Under the pieces are notes generated by a model that did no database searches, was not told the origin of the DNA, and saw only the letters and a list, made by a program, of their open reading frames with translations. A DNA stretch of 32,623 nucleotides from Candidatus Rokubacteria bacterium 13_1_40CM_69_27. GTDB taxonomy: Bacteria; Methylomirabilota; Methylomirabilia; Rokubacteriales; CSP1-6. The position numbers were made by a program, and so were the translations under genes. Numbering within the stretch: position 1 is the stretch's first letter; every line of letters starts with the position of its first letter. The stretch is from the NCBI GenBank assembly GCA_001917535.1, contig MNEF01000060.1, positions 1 to 32,623 on the forward strand. Direction: 5' to 3'. Positions 15,956 to 27,434 of this stretch are shown here, in pieces.

Positions 15956-17209
15956 TTATGACGGGATGTGACTGCTGGGCGCGCGCATCGGCGCGATCTT
16001 CACCGCCGCCACGCGCCGCTCGTCGGCTTCCAGCACGGTGATCGCGTAGCCCGGCACCTGGAACTGCTCGCCGCGTCGCGGGATCCGGCCCAGCGTGGCC
16101 AGCACCAGGCCCGCCACGGTCTCGTAGTCCCGCTTGGGCAGGGTCCAGTCCAGCGCCTCGTTGAGCTCGTCGATGTTCGTGCGCCCGGCCACCCAGTAGC
16201 TGCCGTCCGGCAGCCGCTCGACGGAGGCCGGCGTGCGGTCGCGCTCGTCGCGGATCTCGCCCACGATCTCCTCGAGGATGTCCTCGAGGGTGACGATGCC
16301 GGTGCTGCCGCCGTACTCGTCGACCACGATGGCCAGGTGCATCCGTCCGCGCTGCAGCTCGCGGAGCAGGTCGTCGATGCGCTTGGTGTCCGGCACGTAG
16401 TACGGCTGCCGCATCAGCTCATCCAGACGCCGCCCCTCGGCGCCGCGCCGCAGCAGGTCCATCGCCGCGATGACGCCCACGATGTTCGTCTCCCGCTGCC
16501 GGTAGACCGGGATCCGAGAGAAGCCCCGCTGCTGGATGAGGGCGATGGCGTCCCGTGGCGTCGCCGTCTCCGGGAGCATGACGACCTCCACCAACGGCAC
16601 CATGACCTCGCGAACGGTCGTGTCGCCGAGGTCGAAGATCTTGTCGATCATCTCGGCTTCCTGGGTGGTGACGTCGGCCTCGCCGGGCTCCATCGACAGC
16701 AGGGCCTTCAGCTCCTCGCGCGACACGAAGTGGCGCGTGTCGGGCTGGCGGGCGCCGAAGAGCCGCAGCACCCCCGTCACCACCGTGTGCGAGAAGACCA
16801 CGAAGGGCGCCAGCAGGACCGCCGACCAGGTCAGGAGGCGATAGAGCTTGAGGACCAGCGGCGTCGCCCACTCCCGTGCGATCGCCTTCGGGATGATCTC
16901 GCCGAAGACGAGCATGATGGGCGTGAGGGCGACGGTGACGACGACCGGGGCGGTGCCGCCCAGCACCGGCAGCAGCCCGAAGGTGGCCGTCGACGATGCC
17001 ACGATGTGGGCGATGGTGACGCCGATCATCGCGGTGGAGAGCGCGCGCTCGGGGTGGCGGAAGGCCTCCAGGTACTCCGCCGCCGTGCCATGGCCCTCCT
17101 CGGCCAGGTGGCGCAGCCGCAGCCGGTTGGCGGCGATGAAGGCCATCTCGGCCGCCGAGAAGAACATGGTGGCCCCCAGGCACAGGGCCGCGATCCACAG
17201 GAGCGTCAC
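15956..17209 (-). CDS. CNNM/CBS-domain membrane protein (CorC/HlyC family), second of a tandem pair
   Basis: It belongs to the family of DUF21 (CNNM) transmembrane proteins with a CBS pair and a CorC_HlyC C-terminal domain; characterised members export Mg2+/Co2+ or confer resistance to these ions. The GTG start overlaps the upstream paralogue's stop by 4 nt. Residues about 1-200 contain hydrophobic segments starting [20 protein letters not shown] and the [16 protein letters not shown] motif. A CBS pair follows ([20 protein letters not shown], then [20 protein letters not shown]), and the last 80 residues form the CorC_HlyC domain. It is 417 aa. Transported ion unknown. Confidence 0.93.
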   Translation of the reverse strand: MTLLWIAALCLGATMFFSAAEMAFIAANRLRLRHLAEEGHGTAAEYLEAFRHPERALSTAMIGVTIAHIVASSTATFGLLPVLGGTAPVVVTVALTPIMLVFGEIIPKAIAREWATPLVLKLYRLLTWSAVLLAPFVVFSHTVVTGVLRLFGARQPDTRHFVSREELKALLSMEPGEADVTTQEAEMIDKIFDLGDTTVREVMVPLVEVVMLPETATPRDAIALIQQRGFSRIPVYRQRETNIVGVIAAMDLLRRGAEGRRLDELMRQPYYVPDTKRIDDLLRELQRGRMHLAIVVDEYGGSTGIVTLEDILEEIVGEIRDERDRTPASVERLPDGSYWVAGRTNIDELNEALDWTLPKRDYETVAGLVLATLGRIPRRGEQFQVPGYAITVLEADERRVAAVKIAPMRAPSSHIPS

Positions 17210-18480
17210 GCCGCCACCTCCCGCTCGGCCGGATTGTGGAGCTCGACCAGCACCTCGACGATGCGCGTCCGCTCGACCTTCTCCACCGTGACCGTCAGCT
17301 CGGGCGTCTCCGCCCGCTCCGCTTTGCGGGGCACGCGTCCGAACAGGTCGAGGACCCAGCCTCCGACGGTGTCGTACGACGTGTTGGAGATCTGCAGGCC
17401 GGTGACCGCGTTCAGCTCGTCGATGGGCAGCTTGCCCGCCACCCGGTAGGTGGTGGCGTCGATGCGCTGGATCAAGCGCTCCGGCTCGTCGTACTCGTCG
17501 GCGATCTCGCCGACCAGCTCCTCCAGGAGGTCCTCCAGCGTCACCAGCCCGGCGGTGCCCCCGTACTCGTCCACGACGATCGCCAGATGGAGCTTCTTGG
17601 CCAGGAACTCCTGGAGCAGCACGTCCGCCCGCTTGGATTCGGGGACGAAGTAGGGCGGGTGCAGGTGCGCCCGCAGGTCGAAGTCCGGGGGCAGCCCGTC
17701 GACATAAGGCAGGAGGTCCTTCGTGTAGAGGAGGCCGACGATGACGTCGATCGAGCCCTCGTAAACGGGCACGCGCGAATGGAGGTTCTCGCGCAGCGCG
17801 GGCAGGATCTCCCCGACCGGAGTCTCCAGGTCGAGGCAGAACATGTCGGTGCGGGGCACCATGATCGAGCGCACCGGGGTGTCCTCGAGCTCGAAGACCT
17901 TGTGGATCATTTCCCGCTCTTCGCGCTCGACGACGCCCTCGCTGGCGCCCACGTCCACGAGGGTGCGGAGCTCCTCCTCGGTCAGCTCGGGCTGCAGCGT
18001 CCGGTCGCGCCCGATCATCCGCAGCGTCAGCGCGGTGAGGCCTGCCAGAACCGCCCGCACCGGCATCAGCAGTCGCTCGAGCCAGGCCACCGGCCCGCCG
18101 GCCAGGGCCAGGAACTGCTCGGGATGCTTCACGGCCAGCGTCATCGGCAGGACCTCACCGAAGGTCGTCAGGAGCAGGATCATCCCCAGGACCTCGGTCA
18201 GCAGCCCGTAGCGCCGGCCGAAGACCTGCTCGGCGAGCGTCGCGGCCAGCGCGGCCGCGCCGATGTTGATCAGCGTGATCCCCACCAGCAGGGTGACCAG
18301 GAGGTCGTGGGGGCGCTCGATGAGCGGCGCGCGGATCACGTCGGCGGCCTGGGCCCCCGTCAGGCGCTTGAGCCGGGCGCGCCCCAGGGAGAAATAGGCC
18401 GCCTCGGCGCCCGTCAGGACGGCCGAGCAGGCGACGAGGACGGCGAGGGCCAGCAGCTTGAGGACGGTTCCCTCAGCCAC
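17206..18480 (-). CDS. CNNM/CBS-domain membrane protein (CorC/HlyC family), first of a tandem pair
   Basis: Paralogue of the next gene with the same layout: an N-terminal DUF21 membrane domain ([20 protein letters not shown], then [12 protein letters not shown]), a CBS pair ([20 protein letters not shown] to [20 protein letters not shown]) and a C-terminal CorC_HlyC domain. It has 424 aa. GTG 18480 overlaps the thiL stop by 8 nt. It probably sits in the inner membrane as a partner or hetero-oligomer of its neighbour, since the two genes overlap; that pairing is inference. Ion efflux is the family role; the ion cannot be read from sequence. Confidence 0.93.
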   Translation of the reverse strand: MAEGTVLKLLALAVLVACSAVLTGAEAAYFSLGRARLKRLTGAQAADVIRAPLIERPHDLLVTLLVGITLINIGAAALAATLAEQVFGRRYGLLTEVLGMILLLTTFGEVLPMTLAVKHPEQFLALAGGPVAWLERLLMPVRAVLAGLTALTLRMIGRDRTLQPELTEEELRTLVDVGASEGVVEREEREMIHKVFELEDTPVRSIMVPRTDMFCLDLETPVGEILPALRENLHSRVPVYEGSIDVIVGLLYTKDLLPYVDGLPPDFDLRAHLHPPYFVPESKRADVLLQEFLAKKLHLAIVVDEYGGTAGLVTLEDLLEELVGEIADEYDEPERLIQRIDATTYRVAGKLPIDELNAVTGLQISNTSYDTVGGWVLDLFGRVPRKAERAETPELTVTVEKVERTRIVEVLVELHNPAEREVAA

Positions 18481-19500
18481 GTCGGCGCTCCGCCGCGAAA
18501 TGCTCGAAGCCAGGCGTGGCGGGCCGTTCGCGCCCGCGGGCGTCGACGAAGTGAACGGCGCCGTCGGCCACGATCTCGCCGATGCGGCTCAGGCGCGCGC
18601 CCGTCGCGCGCTCCAGGCCCTCGCCGAGCCGGCTGAACGCGTTGGGCTCGGACGTGAGCAGCAGCTCGTAATCCTCGCCGCCTCCCGTGGCCCAGGCCAG
18701 GGGGTCGTCGCCCAGCGCGCGGGCGAGGCCCCGCGTGCTCTCGGCGATCGGCAGGCGCTCGATCTCGACGCGCGCGCCCACGCCGCTTTCCTCGGCGAGG
18801 TGGCCGAGGTCGGTGGCGAGCCCGTCGGAGAGGTCGATCATCGCCGTGACCCCGCCTGCGGAGGCCAGCCACTGCCCCTCGGCGACGCGTGGCCGGGGTC
18901 GCAGGTGCGCTCCGGTGACGTCGGCCAGCCACTCGGCAGGGACGCCGGGGGGCGCCTTAGCGCGGTCGAGCACGGCCAGCCCGGCGGCCGCGCGGCCAAC
19001 CGTGCCGGTGACCGCGACGACGTCGCCGAGGCGCGCGGTCGAGCGCAGGACGGGCGCGAGCGTCACCTCGCCGAGGACCGTCACGTTGACGAGCCACCCC
19101 GCCGGCGACACCGAGGTGTCGCCGCCGACCAGCGCCACGCCGTGCTCACCGGCGAGGGCGAGCGCGCCGGCGTAGAAAGCCTCCGCTTCCTCCAGGCTCG
19201 TGCCGGTCGGGCAGGCCAGGGCCACCAGCGCCCAGCGGGGGCGGCCCCCCATCGAGGCGATGTCGGACAGGTTCACCGCGACGGACTTCCAGCCGATGTC
19301 GGCCGGCTCCGCGTATCGCCGCCGGAAGTGGACGTCCTCGAGGAGGAGATCGGTCGTCGCCAGCAGCAGGGTACCGGACGCCGGCTCGAGCACGGCGCAG
19401 TCGTCGCCGATGCCCACGCGAACGCCGGGGCCGCCGGCTGCGCGCTGGCGGACGGCGCGGATGAGCGAGCTCTCGGTCAAACGCCCGGCGGCCCGCGGGC

Positions 19501-19504
<4 letters not shown>
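18473..19504 (-). CDS. thiL: Thiamine-monophosphate kinase
   Basis: ThiL phosphorylates thiamine monophosphate to thiamine diphosphate with ATP. ATG 19504 is chosen because it overlaps the trpG stop by 4 nt and gives [20 protein letters not shown], close to the usual ThiL N-terminus; the frame is open upstream but only shadows trpG. Motifs: [73 protein letters not shown] and [10 protein letters not shown]. At 343 aa it is normal length. No other thiamine genes are in the window. Confidence 0.96.
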
Positions 19505-20067
<563 letters not shown>

Positions 20068-20086
20068 AGGCTCGCCTCGCCTCCGA

Positions 20087-21523
20087 TCATGCGCGCGCCG
20101 CGGTGCCGGCCATGCGGAGGGCCAGCACCAGGCCCCGAGCCTTCGAGCAGGTCTCCAGCCACTCGGTCTTTGGATCCGAGTCGGCCACGATTCCGGCGCC
20201 CACCTGGACCGACGCGCGGTTGCCGTGACACACGATCGTCCGGATCGTGATGCACGAGTCGAGGTTGCCCGAGTAGGAGATGTAGCCGACCGCGCCGCCG
20301 TAAGGGCCCCGCTGGGTGGGCTCCAGCTCGTCGATGATCTCCATCGCCCGGATCTTGGGCGCCCCGGTGAGGGTGCCGGCCGGGAAGCACGCCGGGAGCA
20401 CGTTCAGCGCGTCGGCCCCGGGGGCCAGCTGGCCTACCACGTGGCTGACGAGGTGCATGACGTGCGAGTAGCGCTCGATGGCCATGAACTCCGTCACCTT
20501 CACCGAGCCCAGCACGGAGACGCGCCCGACGTCGTTGCGGCCGAGGTCGACCAGCATCACGTGCTCGGCCCGCTCCTTAGGATCGGCGAGGAGCGCCTCC
20601 TCGATGGCCTTGTCCTGTGGCTCGGTGGCGCCGCGCGGGCTGGTGCCGGCGATGGGGCGCACCTCGACGCGGTCACCCTCCAGCCGCACCAGAACCTCGG
20701 GCGACGAGCCGACGATCGTTGTTCGGCCCACGCGCAGATGGAAGAGATAGGGTGACGGGTTGATGGTCCTGAGCGCCCGGTAGACGGCGAAGGGCTCGGC
20801 GGTCAGCGGGCAATCGAGACGGCGGGAGACGACGATCTGGTAGGCGTCGCCGGCGGCGATGTACTCCTTGGCCCGCCGCACGGCGTCGGTGAACGCGGCC
20901 TCGTCCATCGTCGAGGTGAAGCCCTCCTCGCCGAGCGCCAGCAGCGGCCCGGGCGGGGCCAGGCTGAACGGGGCCGGCGCGCGCGTCGGGCGCTGGAGCT
21001 TCGCCAGCGTCATGCCGATGCGGACGGCGGCCCGGTCGTACGCCTGATCGAGCGACGTGTCGTCCCGGTCCTCGATGTGCGCGTTGGCGATCACCAGCAG
21101 GCGGTGACGCAGATTGTCGAACACCAGGAGCGTGTCCGTGAACATGAAGATGGCGTCGGGCAGTCGGAGGTCATCGCGCGCCGCCGCCGGCAGCCGCTCC
21201 ATGTGGCGGACCATGTCGTAGGCCAGATAGCCGACGGCGCCGCCCTGAAAGCGCGGCAGCCCCGGCACGCTGACCGGCTGGAACTCTCGGAGCAGGCCGC
21301 GCAGCGCCTGGAGCGGGTTGCCATCGGGCAGGCGCTGGACGCGCCCGGCCCGCCGGAGCGAGATCCGCCCATTCTTGGCGCTGAGGACCATGAGGGGATC
21401 GGTTCCCAGGAAGGAGTAGCGCGCCCACTTCTCGCCACCCTCGACCGACTCCAGCAGGAACGAATAGGGCCCCGGGCGCAGCCTCAGGTACGCCGAGAGC
21501 GGGGTATCGAGGTCCGCCGGCAA
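20087..21523 (-). CDS. trpE: Anthranilate synthase component I (start uncertain)
   Basis: TrpE converts chorismate to anthranilate with TrpG. Supporting motifs: LLES (residues 23-26 from the TTG at 21523), the tryptophan feedback-inhibition motif; PIAGTSPRG, with Ala where PabB has its catalytic Lys, favouring TrpE; ACFPAGTLTGAPKIRAMEII; and GGAVGYISYSGNLDSCITIR. From TTG 21523 it is 478 aa. Conserved N-terminal residues (PTRDEFHSLAGQGNLVPVFA) lie in frame just upstream, at 21586-21527, with no ATG, GTG or TTG between them and the in-frame TGA at 21635-21637. The real start may be the ATC at 21622, which has GAGG 10 nt before it, or a base may be missing. Confidence 0.93.
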   Translation of the reverse strand: MPADLDTPLSAYLRLRPGPYSFLLESVEGGEKWARYSFLGTDPLMVLSAKNGRISLRRAGRVQRLPDGNPLQALRGLLREFQPVSVPGLPRFQGGAVGYLAYDMVRHMERLPAAARDDLRLPDAIFMFTDTLLVFDNLRHRLLVIANAHIEDRDDTSLDQAYDRAAVRIGMTLAKLQRPTRAPAPFSLAPPGPLLALGEEGFTSTMDEAAFTDAVRRAKEYIAAGDAYQIVVSRRLDCPLTAEPFAVYRALRTINPSPYLFHLRVGRTTIVGSSPEVLVRLEGDRVEVRPIAGTSPRGATEPQDKAIEEALLADPKERAEHVMLVDLGRNDVGRVSVLGSVKVTEFMAIERYSHVMHLVSHVVGQLAPGADALNVLPACFPAGTLTGAPKIRAMEIIDELEPTQRGPYGGAVGYISYSGNLDSCITIRTIVCHGNRASVQVGAGIVADSDPKTEWLETCSKARGLVLALRMAGTAARA

Positions 21524-21646
21524 CTCGGCGAAGACCGGGACGAGGTTTCCCTGGCCCGCGAGGGAGTGGAACTCGTCACGGGTGGGAGCGAGTGGAGGGA
21601 CGTTCTTGCCCGCGGTACCGATACGTGTGGCGCCTCAACGCCCGGG

Positions 21647-21976
21647 TCAGGCGAGCGCGTCCAGTTTCTTCTGCAGCTGAGTCCTCGGGACCGCGCCGAT
21701 CACCTGATCGACGACCTTGCCATCCTTCACGAACAGGATCGTCGGAATCGAGCGGACGCCGTGCCGGGCGGCCAGTCCGGGATTTTCGTCGACGTTCACT
21801 TTCGCCAACGTCACCCGGCCCGCCGACGCCCGCGCGAGCTCCTCGAGCACCGGCGCAATCGCACGGCACGGGCCGCACCACTCCGCCCAGAAGTCCACCA
21901 TCATCAGGCCCTGGTTGGCCGCCAGTGCCTCGTCGAAGTTTTGCTCGGTAAGGTGGACGGTTGCGGAATCAGCCAT
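21647..21976 (-). CDS. trxA: Thioredoxin
   Basis: Thioredoxin reduces protein disulfides in the cytoplasm. ATG 21976, preceded by CAGGAG, gives 109 aa beginning MADSATVHLTEQNFDEAL. The active site WCGPC has C34 and C37. Further typical motifs are VDFWAEWCGPCRAIAPVLEE, VNVDENPGLAARHGVRSIPT and the cis-proline IPT. A longer in-frame start at 22003 adds nine residues without family support. It is the first gene of the - strand operon leading into trpE and diverges from the response regulator. Confidence 0.96.
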   Translation of the reverse strand: MADSATVHLTEQNFDEALAANQGLMMVDFWAEWCGPCRAIAPVLEELARASAGRVTLAKVNVDENPGLAARHGVRSIPTILFVKDGKVVDQVIGAVPRTQLQKKLDALA

Positions 21977-22067
21977 GATCGGGTCTCCTGAATAAAAAGT
22001 CAACGCTCACGCTAACATGCCGCTCGCAACGGCGCAAGGCTCGGGCGCGCGGACCCCAAAGGAATCC

Positions 22068-22098
22068 TTGTCACTTTGGCACCGCCTCGTGGTAAAGT
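22068..22098 (+). promoter_or_regulatory. Possible sigma-70 promoter for the response regulator
   Basis: TTGTCA (22068-22073) and TAAAGT (22093-22098) resemble -35 and -10 boxes, at a slightly long 19-nt spacing. Transcription would start close to the ATG at 22108, and the bases before that ATG (TCTCTCCTCG) hold no Shine-Dalgarno, so a leaderless mRNA is possible. In a high-GC genome of unknown promoter consensus this is only suggestive. Confidence 0.3.
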
Positions 22099-22107
22099 CT
22101 CTCCTCG

Positions 22108-23457
<1,350 letters not shown>

Positions 23458-23621
23458 CCCGTCCCTCCCGGGCTCGGCCCCGGCCGCTCCCCCACCTTCA
23501 TGTGCGTTCTCTTCATGTCGGGCCTCGCGTGCCGGACCTGCTCGGCGCGGCGATCGCGCTCCCCGGGGACCGCGTTGCTCGCGGCACGACGGGGCCAGCG
23601 TAATGGTACGCCAGCGCGGCG
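23458..23621. other. Intergenic region between convergent genes
   Basis: These 164 nt separate the response regulator stop from the convergent hyuB stop. Only short GC-rich inverted repeats are visible, such as GCGTA-ATGG-TACGC near 23597-23610. There is no hairpin with a T-run, no open frame with family similarity, and no copy of the dispersed element. Confidence 0.5.
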
Positions 23622-25310
23622 CTACGCGCGGCTGACGTAGCCTTCGAGCAGGTCGCGGGCGGTCAGCTCGGGGTCGCGCTCCGATGCCGGGCCGTAGCCG
23701 CCGCCGCCCGGCAGACGGACCTCCACCAGGGCGCCGGGCGGCACGAGCTGCTCCTGCTTGGGGTTCTCGGGCCGTAGGCCGTCGATCAGCACCTCGCCGA
23801 GCGCGCCCGGTTCGCCGCCCAGAAAACCCGTGGCCGGGGTCTGCGTGCGATCGCAGAGCACGGAACAGGTGAAGGGCTCGCGCGTGCGCACCCGGAAGGC
23901 GATCGTCTGGCCGAGGCCGCCGCGATACCTTCCCGGGCCTCCCGAGCCTGCCCGGAGCTCCTTGCGCTCGACGAGCAGCGGCGCCAGGTTCTCGAGGACC
24001 TCGACGGGCGTGCCGAGGACGCCGGAGGGGAACGCGGTGGCGGAGAGGCCGTCCTTGGTGGCGCGAGCGCCGGTGCCCCCCGAGGAGAAGAAGACGTGGG
24101 TGAAGGGCCTACCCTCCAGGTCGCGCCCCGCCACCTGGATGCCCCAGATGTTCGCCGACCCTTGGGCCATCACGCGCTCGGGCACCGCCTGGCCCAGGGC
24201 GCCGGCGACGACGTGGGGCAGGAAGTGGCCAATGACATGTCGGGCCGCCACCGAGGCTGGATGCTGCACGTTCAGGATTGATCCTTTCGGGGCCGTGATC
24301 TTGAGCGGACGGAAGGCGCCCTCGTTGTTGGGGACGTCGGGGCTGACGATCACCTTGACGCCATAGGTGGTGTAGGCCTCCGTGTAGTTCATGACCACGT
24401 TGATGCCGCGACGGCTGGCCGCCGATGATCCGGCGTAGTCGATCGCGAGCTCGTCGCCCCGCACCTCGCAGCGCGCGCGGATCGTGATCGGCTCGTCGAA
24501 GCCGTCGGAGGTGATGGCGTTCTCGTAGGCGCCGGGCCTCAGCGTCCTGATGGCCTGGCGCATAGCGTTTTCGGTCCTCGCGATAATCTCGTCGGCCAGC
24601 GGTTCCAGACGCCTGAGCCCGAACTCGGCCATGAACTCCAGGAGGCGCTCGCCGCCCACGGCGCCGCCGGCGATCTGGGCGTGGAAGTCGCCCAGCACCA
24701 TCTCGGGCAGGCGCACGTTGGCCATGATCAGCCTGATGAGCGACTCGTTCGGACGGCCGGCCTCGTAGAGCTTCATGATCGGGATGAAGAGCCCCTCCTC
24801 GTAGACCTCTCGCGCCTCCGCCGAGAGCACGTGACCGCCGATGTCGGCCGTGTGGCAGGTGGAGGCGAAGAAGGCGACGCAGTCGTCGCCTCGGAAGACG
24901 GGCGAGCAGATGGTCACGTCGTTGAGGTGGCCGGAGGTCTTCCAGGGGTCGTTGGTGATGAGCACATCGCCTGGCCGGAGCGCGTCCAGCGGATACTCGG
25001 CCAGGAAGTGCTTCATGGCCAGCGCCATCGAGTTGATGTGGCCGGGCGTGCCCGTGACCGCCTGCGCGACCATGTATCCCCGCCGGTCGAAGACGCCGGC
25101 GGAGAGGTCTCCGGCCTCGCGTACGATGGAGGTGAACGAGGTCCGCTGGAGCGCGGTCGCCTGCTCGTTGACGACGCCGATGAGGCGGCTCCAGCAGATC
25201 TCGAGGGTGACGCCATCGAACCCATCGAAGGGGGCCTCGACGGCCCCCTCCGAGCCTCCCCCAGGAGGGTTGCGCGGGCGGAGCCCGCGCTCGAACTTGG
25301 ACGCGGTCAT
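23622..25310 (-). CDS. Hydantoinase B / oxoprolinase family subunit with repeat-derived N-terminus
   Basis: HyuB-type subunits work with HyuA in ATP-dependent hydrolysis of hydantoins or 5-oxoproline, or in related carboxylases such as acetophenone carboxylase. ATG 25310 overlaps the hyuA stop (ATGA). Family sequence begins at VTLEICWSRLIGVVNEQA (from residue 34). Later motifs include VTGTPGHINSMALAM, LITNDPWKTSGHLNDVTICS, SGGPGRYRGGLGQ and a Gly-rich C-terminal segment PGGGGYGP. It is 562 aa. Residues 5-30 (KFERGLRPRNPPGGGSEGAV, then EAPFDG) are encoded by repeat copy E read on its complementary strand, so the element sits in frame just after the start. No in-frame ATG, GTG or TTG lies between the element and the domain. 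Substrate unknown. Confidence 0.93.
   Translation of the reverse strand: MTASKFERGLRPRNPPGGGSEGAVEAPFDGFDGVTLEICWSRLIGVVNEQATALQRTSFTSIVREAGDLSAGVFDRRGYMVAQAVTGTPGHINSMALAMKHFLAEYPLDALRPGDVLITNDPWKTSGHLNDVTICSPVFRGDDCVAFFASTCHTADIGGHVLSAEAREVYEEGLFIPIMKLYEAGRPNESLIRLIMANVRLPEMVLGDFHAQIAGGAVGGERLLEFMAEFGLRRLEPLADEIIARTENAMRQAIRTLRPGAYENAITSDGFDEPITIRARCEVRGDELAIDYAGSSAASRRGINVVMNYTEAYTTYGVKVIVSPDVPNNEGAFRPLKITAPKGSILNVQHPASVAARHVIGHFLPHVVAGALGQAVPERVMAQGSANIWGIQVAGRDLEGRPFTHVFFSSGGTGARATKDGLSATAFPSGVLGTPVEVLENLAPLLVERKELRAGSGGPGRYRGGLGQTIAFRVRTREPFTCSVLCDRTQTPATGFLGGEPGALGEVLIDGLRPENPKQEQLVPPGALVEVRLPGGGGYGPASERDPELTARDLLEGYVSRA
25227..25296 (+). repeat. Dispersed palindromic element, copy E (inside hyuB)
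   Basis: On the + strand it reads GAAGGGGGCC-TCGAC-GGCCCCCTC (hairpin 1), CCTCCCCCAGGAGG (middle hairpin), then GCGCGGGC-GGA-GCCCGCGC (25272-25290) and TCGAA. It has the same window orientation as the other copies, although hyuB runs on the - strand, so hyuB translates its complement. It lies about 14 nt inside the hyuB start codon and keeps the frame open. Confidence 0.87.
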
Positions 25311-27394
25311 GGCGGGAGCTCCACTACGATCTCGAGGCCGTCGTCCACGCGGCAGCGCGCGCCGGGCCCAATGACCGCCGTGGACTCGCGCTCCTCGACA
25401 ATGGCCGGCCCCGTGAACGCGGCGCCCGGCCCGAGCGCGTAGCGGTCGTACACCGGCGTGGGGACGAAGTCGGAGGCCTCGGCGAAGTAGGCCGGGCGCG
25501 TGGTCTTGACGGCGCCCCTCGCGTTCGCGCTGCCACCGCGGGCGGCCGGCGTGAGCGCGACCTTCGGCGGCGGCCCGGCGATGGTCACCCGCCAGTTCAG
25601 GGCCTCGATGGGCACTCCCTGGGGCAGGCGCTGGTAGAGCGCGCGATAGGCGGCCTCGAAGCTCGCGGTGATGGCGGGCAGGCTCGCCGGCGCCAGGGTG
25701 CCGGGCGGAATCGCCGCCTCCACCTCGTGGCCCTGGCCCAGGTAACGCATCTCCGCCACCCGGCTGACCCGGACCTGCGTCGCGGCGACGCCCGCGCGCG
25801 CCAGCAGGGCCCGGCCCTCGGCTTCCATTTCGGCGAAGAGCGCGTTGATCGTCCCCCAGTCGGCCGCGTCGAGCCGCTCACGCCGCGTGCGCACGAAATC
25901 GAAGGCCAGCGGGGCCGAGAGCAGGCCGTAGGCGGACATCGCCCCGGCTCCGAAGGGCAGGAGGATGCGGGGGACGCGGAGGATGCGGGCGACGTGCCAG
26001 CAGTGAACAGGCCCGGCCCCCCCGAAGGCGAAGAGCTGGTACTGGCGCAGGTCCTTGCCCCGCTCGATTCCGTGGATGCGGGCCGCCGCCGCCATGTTCT
26101 CGTTCACGACGCGGTGGATGCCCCAGGCGGCCTCGGTCGGCCCGAGGCCGAGCGGGCGCGCCACGTGCTCCTCGATCGCGCGGCGCGCCGCCTCGCGGTG
26201 GAGGCGCATGCGACCGCCGAGGAAGAACTCCGAGTCGAGGTAGCCGAGGAGCAGGTCGGCGTCGGTGACGGTCGGCAGGCGGCCTCCGAGGTTGTAGCAG
26301 GCCGGGCCCGGATCGGCACCGGCGCTATCGGGGCCGACCTTGAGGAGCCCCAGGCGATCCACGCGGGCGATCGAGCCGCCGCCGGCCCCGATCTCGATCA
26401 GCTCGATCACCGGCACGCGGATGGGCAGCCCCGAGCCCTTCTTGAAGCGATCGGCACGCGCCACCTCGAACTCGCGCGCGACCAGCGGCACGCCGTCGTC
26501 GATGACGCACGCCTTGGCGGTCGTGCCGCCCATGTCGAAGGACAGCAGCCGAGGCTCGCCCCGAGCTCTGGCGGCCTGGGCTGCGGCCAGAGCGCCGGCC
26601 GCCGGACCCGACTCGACGAGGCGGATGGGGAAGCGCTTAGCGGCGCCGGGCAGCGCGATCCCCCCGGACGACTGCATGATGTAGAGCTGGCCGGGGATGC
26701 CGAGCTCGGCGAGCCGCCGCTCGAGGTCCTCGAGGTAGCGCGCCATCAGCGGCGCGACGTACACATTGGCCGTCGTTGTCGACCCTCGCTCGTACTCTCT
26801 GATCTCGGGCACGACCTCGGAGGAGCACGACACCGGCAGGTGCGGGGCGATTTCGTGGACCAGCTCCGCAAGCCTCCGCTCGTGAGCGGGATTGACGTAG
26901 GCGTGGAGCAGGCAGATCGCGATGGCCTCGACGCCCTGGCCGATCAGGTCCGCGATCACTCGGCGAGCGGCGGCCTCGTCGAGGGGGCGTTGCACGGCGC
27001 CGTCGGCCAGCAGCCGCTCGGGCACCTCGCGGCGCAGGTGACGCGGGACGAGGGCGGACGGCGGGTCGATGAAGATGTCGTACATGTCGTACCGGCCTTC
27101 GCGCCGGATCTCGAGGGCGTCGCGGAAGCCGGCCGTGGTGAGCAGCGCGGTGCGCGCGCCCTTGCGCTCGATCAGCGCGTTGGTGGCGAGCGTCGTGCCG
27201 TGGACGACGGCTCCCACGGCCCTGGCGGCCAGGTGGGCATCGTCGAGGAGCGCGTGGATGCCCTGCTCGACCCCGTGGGCCGGGTCCTTCGGCGTCGTGA
27301 GGACCTTGCCGACGCGCAGGGCGCCGGTGATCTCGTCGACGACGACGAGGTCGGTGAAGGTGCCGCCGATGTCCACGCCCAGGCGGGCCGACAC
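25307..27394 (-). CDS. Hydantoinase A / oxoprolinase family ATPase subunit
   Basis: HyuA-type subunits have an actin-like ATPase fold and activate the substrate by phosphorylation for HyuB. GTG 27394 gives MSARLGVDIGGTFTDLVVVD, the diagnostic phosphate-binding N-terminus; a second motif is LLSFDMGGTTAKACVIDDG. The C-terminal domain includes GFVxT-like family sequence and ends with the VDDGLEIVVELPP segment. At 695 aa it is typical. It overlaps hyuB by 4 nt and follows the FAD oxidase gene after 40 nt. Which substrate (hydantoin, N-methylhydantoin, 5-oxoproline or other) cannot be told. Confidence 0.95.
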   Translation of the reverse strand: MSARLGVDIGGTFTDLVVVDEITGALRVGKVLTTPKDPAHGVEQGIHALLDDAHLAARAVGAVVHGTTLATNALIERKGARTALLTTAGFRDALEIRREGRYDMYDIFIDPPSALVPRHLRREVPERLLADGAVQRPLDEAAARRVIADLIGQGVEAIAICLLHAYVNPAHERRLAELVHEIAPHLPVSCSSEVVPEIREYERGSTTTANVYVAPLMARYLEDLERRLAELGIPGQLYIMQSSGGIALPGAAKRFPIRLVESGPAAGALAAAQAARARGEPRLLSFDMGGTTAKACVIDDGVPLVAREFEVARADRFKKGSGLPIRVPVIELIEIGAGGGSIARVDRLGLLKVGPDSAGADPGPACYNLGGRLPTVTDADLLLGYLDSEFFLGGRMRLHREAARRAIEEHVARPLGLGPTEAAWGIHRVVNENMAAAARIHGIERGKDLRQYQLFAFGGAGPVHCWHVARILRVPRILLPFGAGAMSAYGLLSAPLAFDFVRTRRERLDAADWGTINALFAEMEAEGRALLARAGVAATQVRVSRVAEMRYLGQGHEVEAAIPPGTLAPASLPAITASFEAAYRALYQRLPQGVPIEALNWRVTIAGPPPKVALTPAARGGSANARGAVKTTRPAYFAEASDFVPTPVYDRYALGPGAAFTGPAIVEERESTAVIGPGARCRVDDGLEIVVELPP

Positions 27395-27434
27395 GAGGAA
27401 AGTCTACACCGTCAGCGCGATCGCGTGACGGCGA

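Noticed and set aside
22076-22092. Possible sigma-54 promoter (TTGGCACCGCCTCGTGG) before the response regulator
   Set aside because: The -24 GG is present, but the position where the -12 GC should fall reads GT, so the consensus fails.
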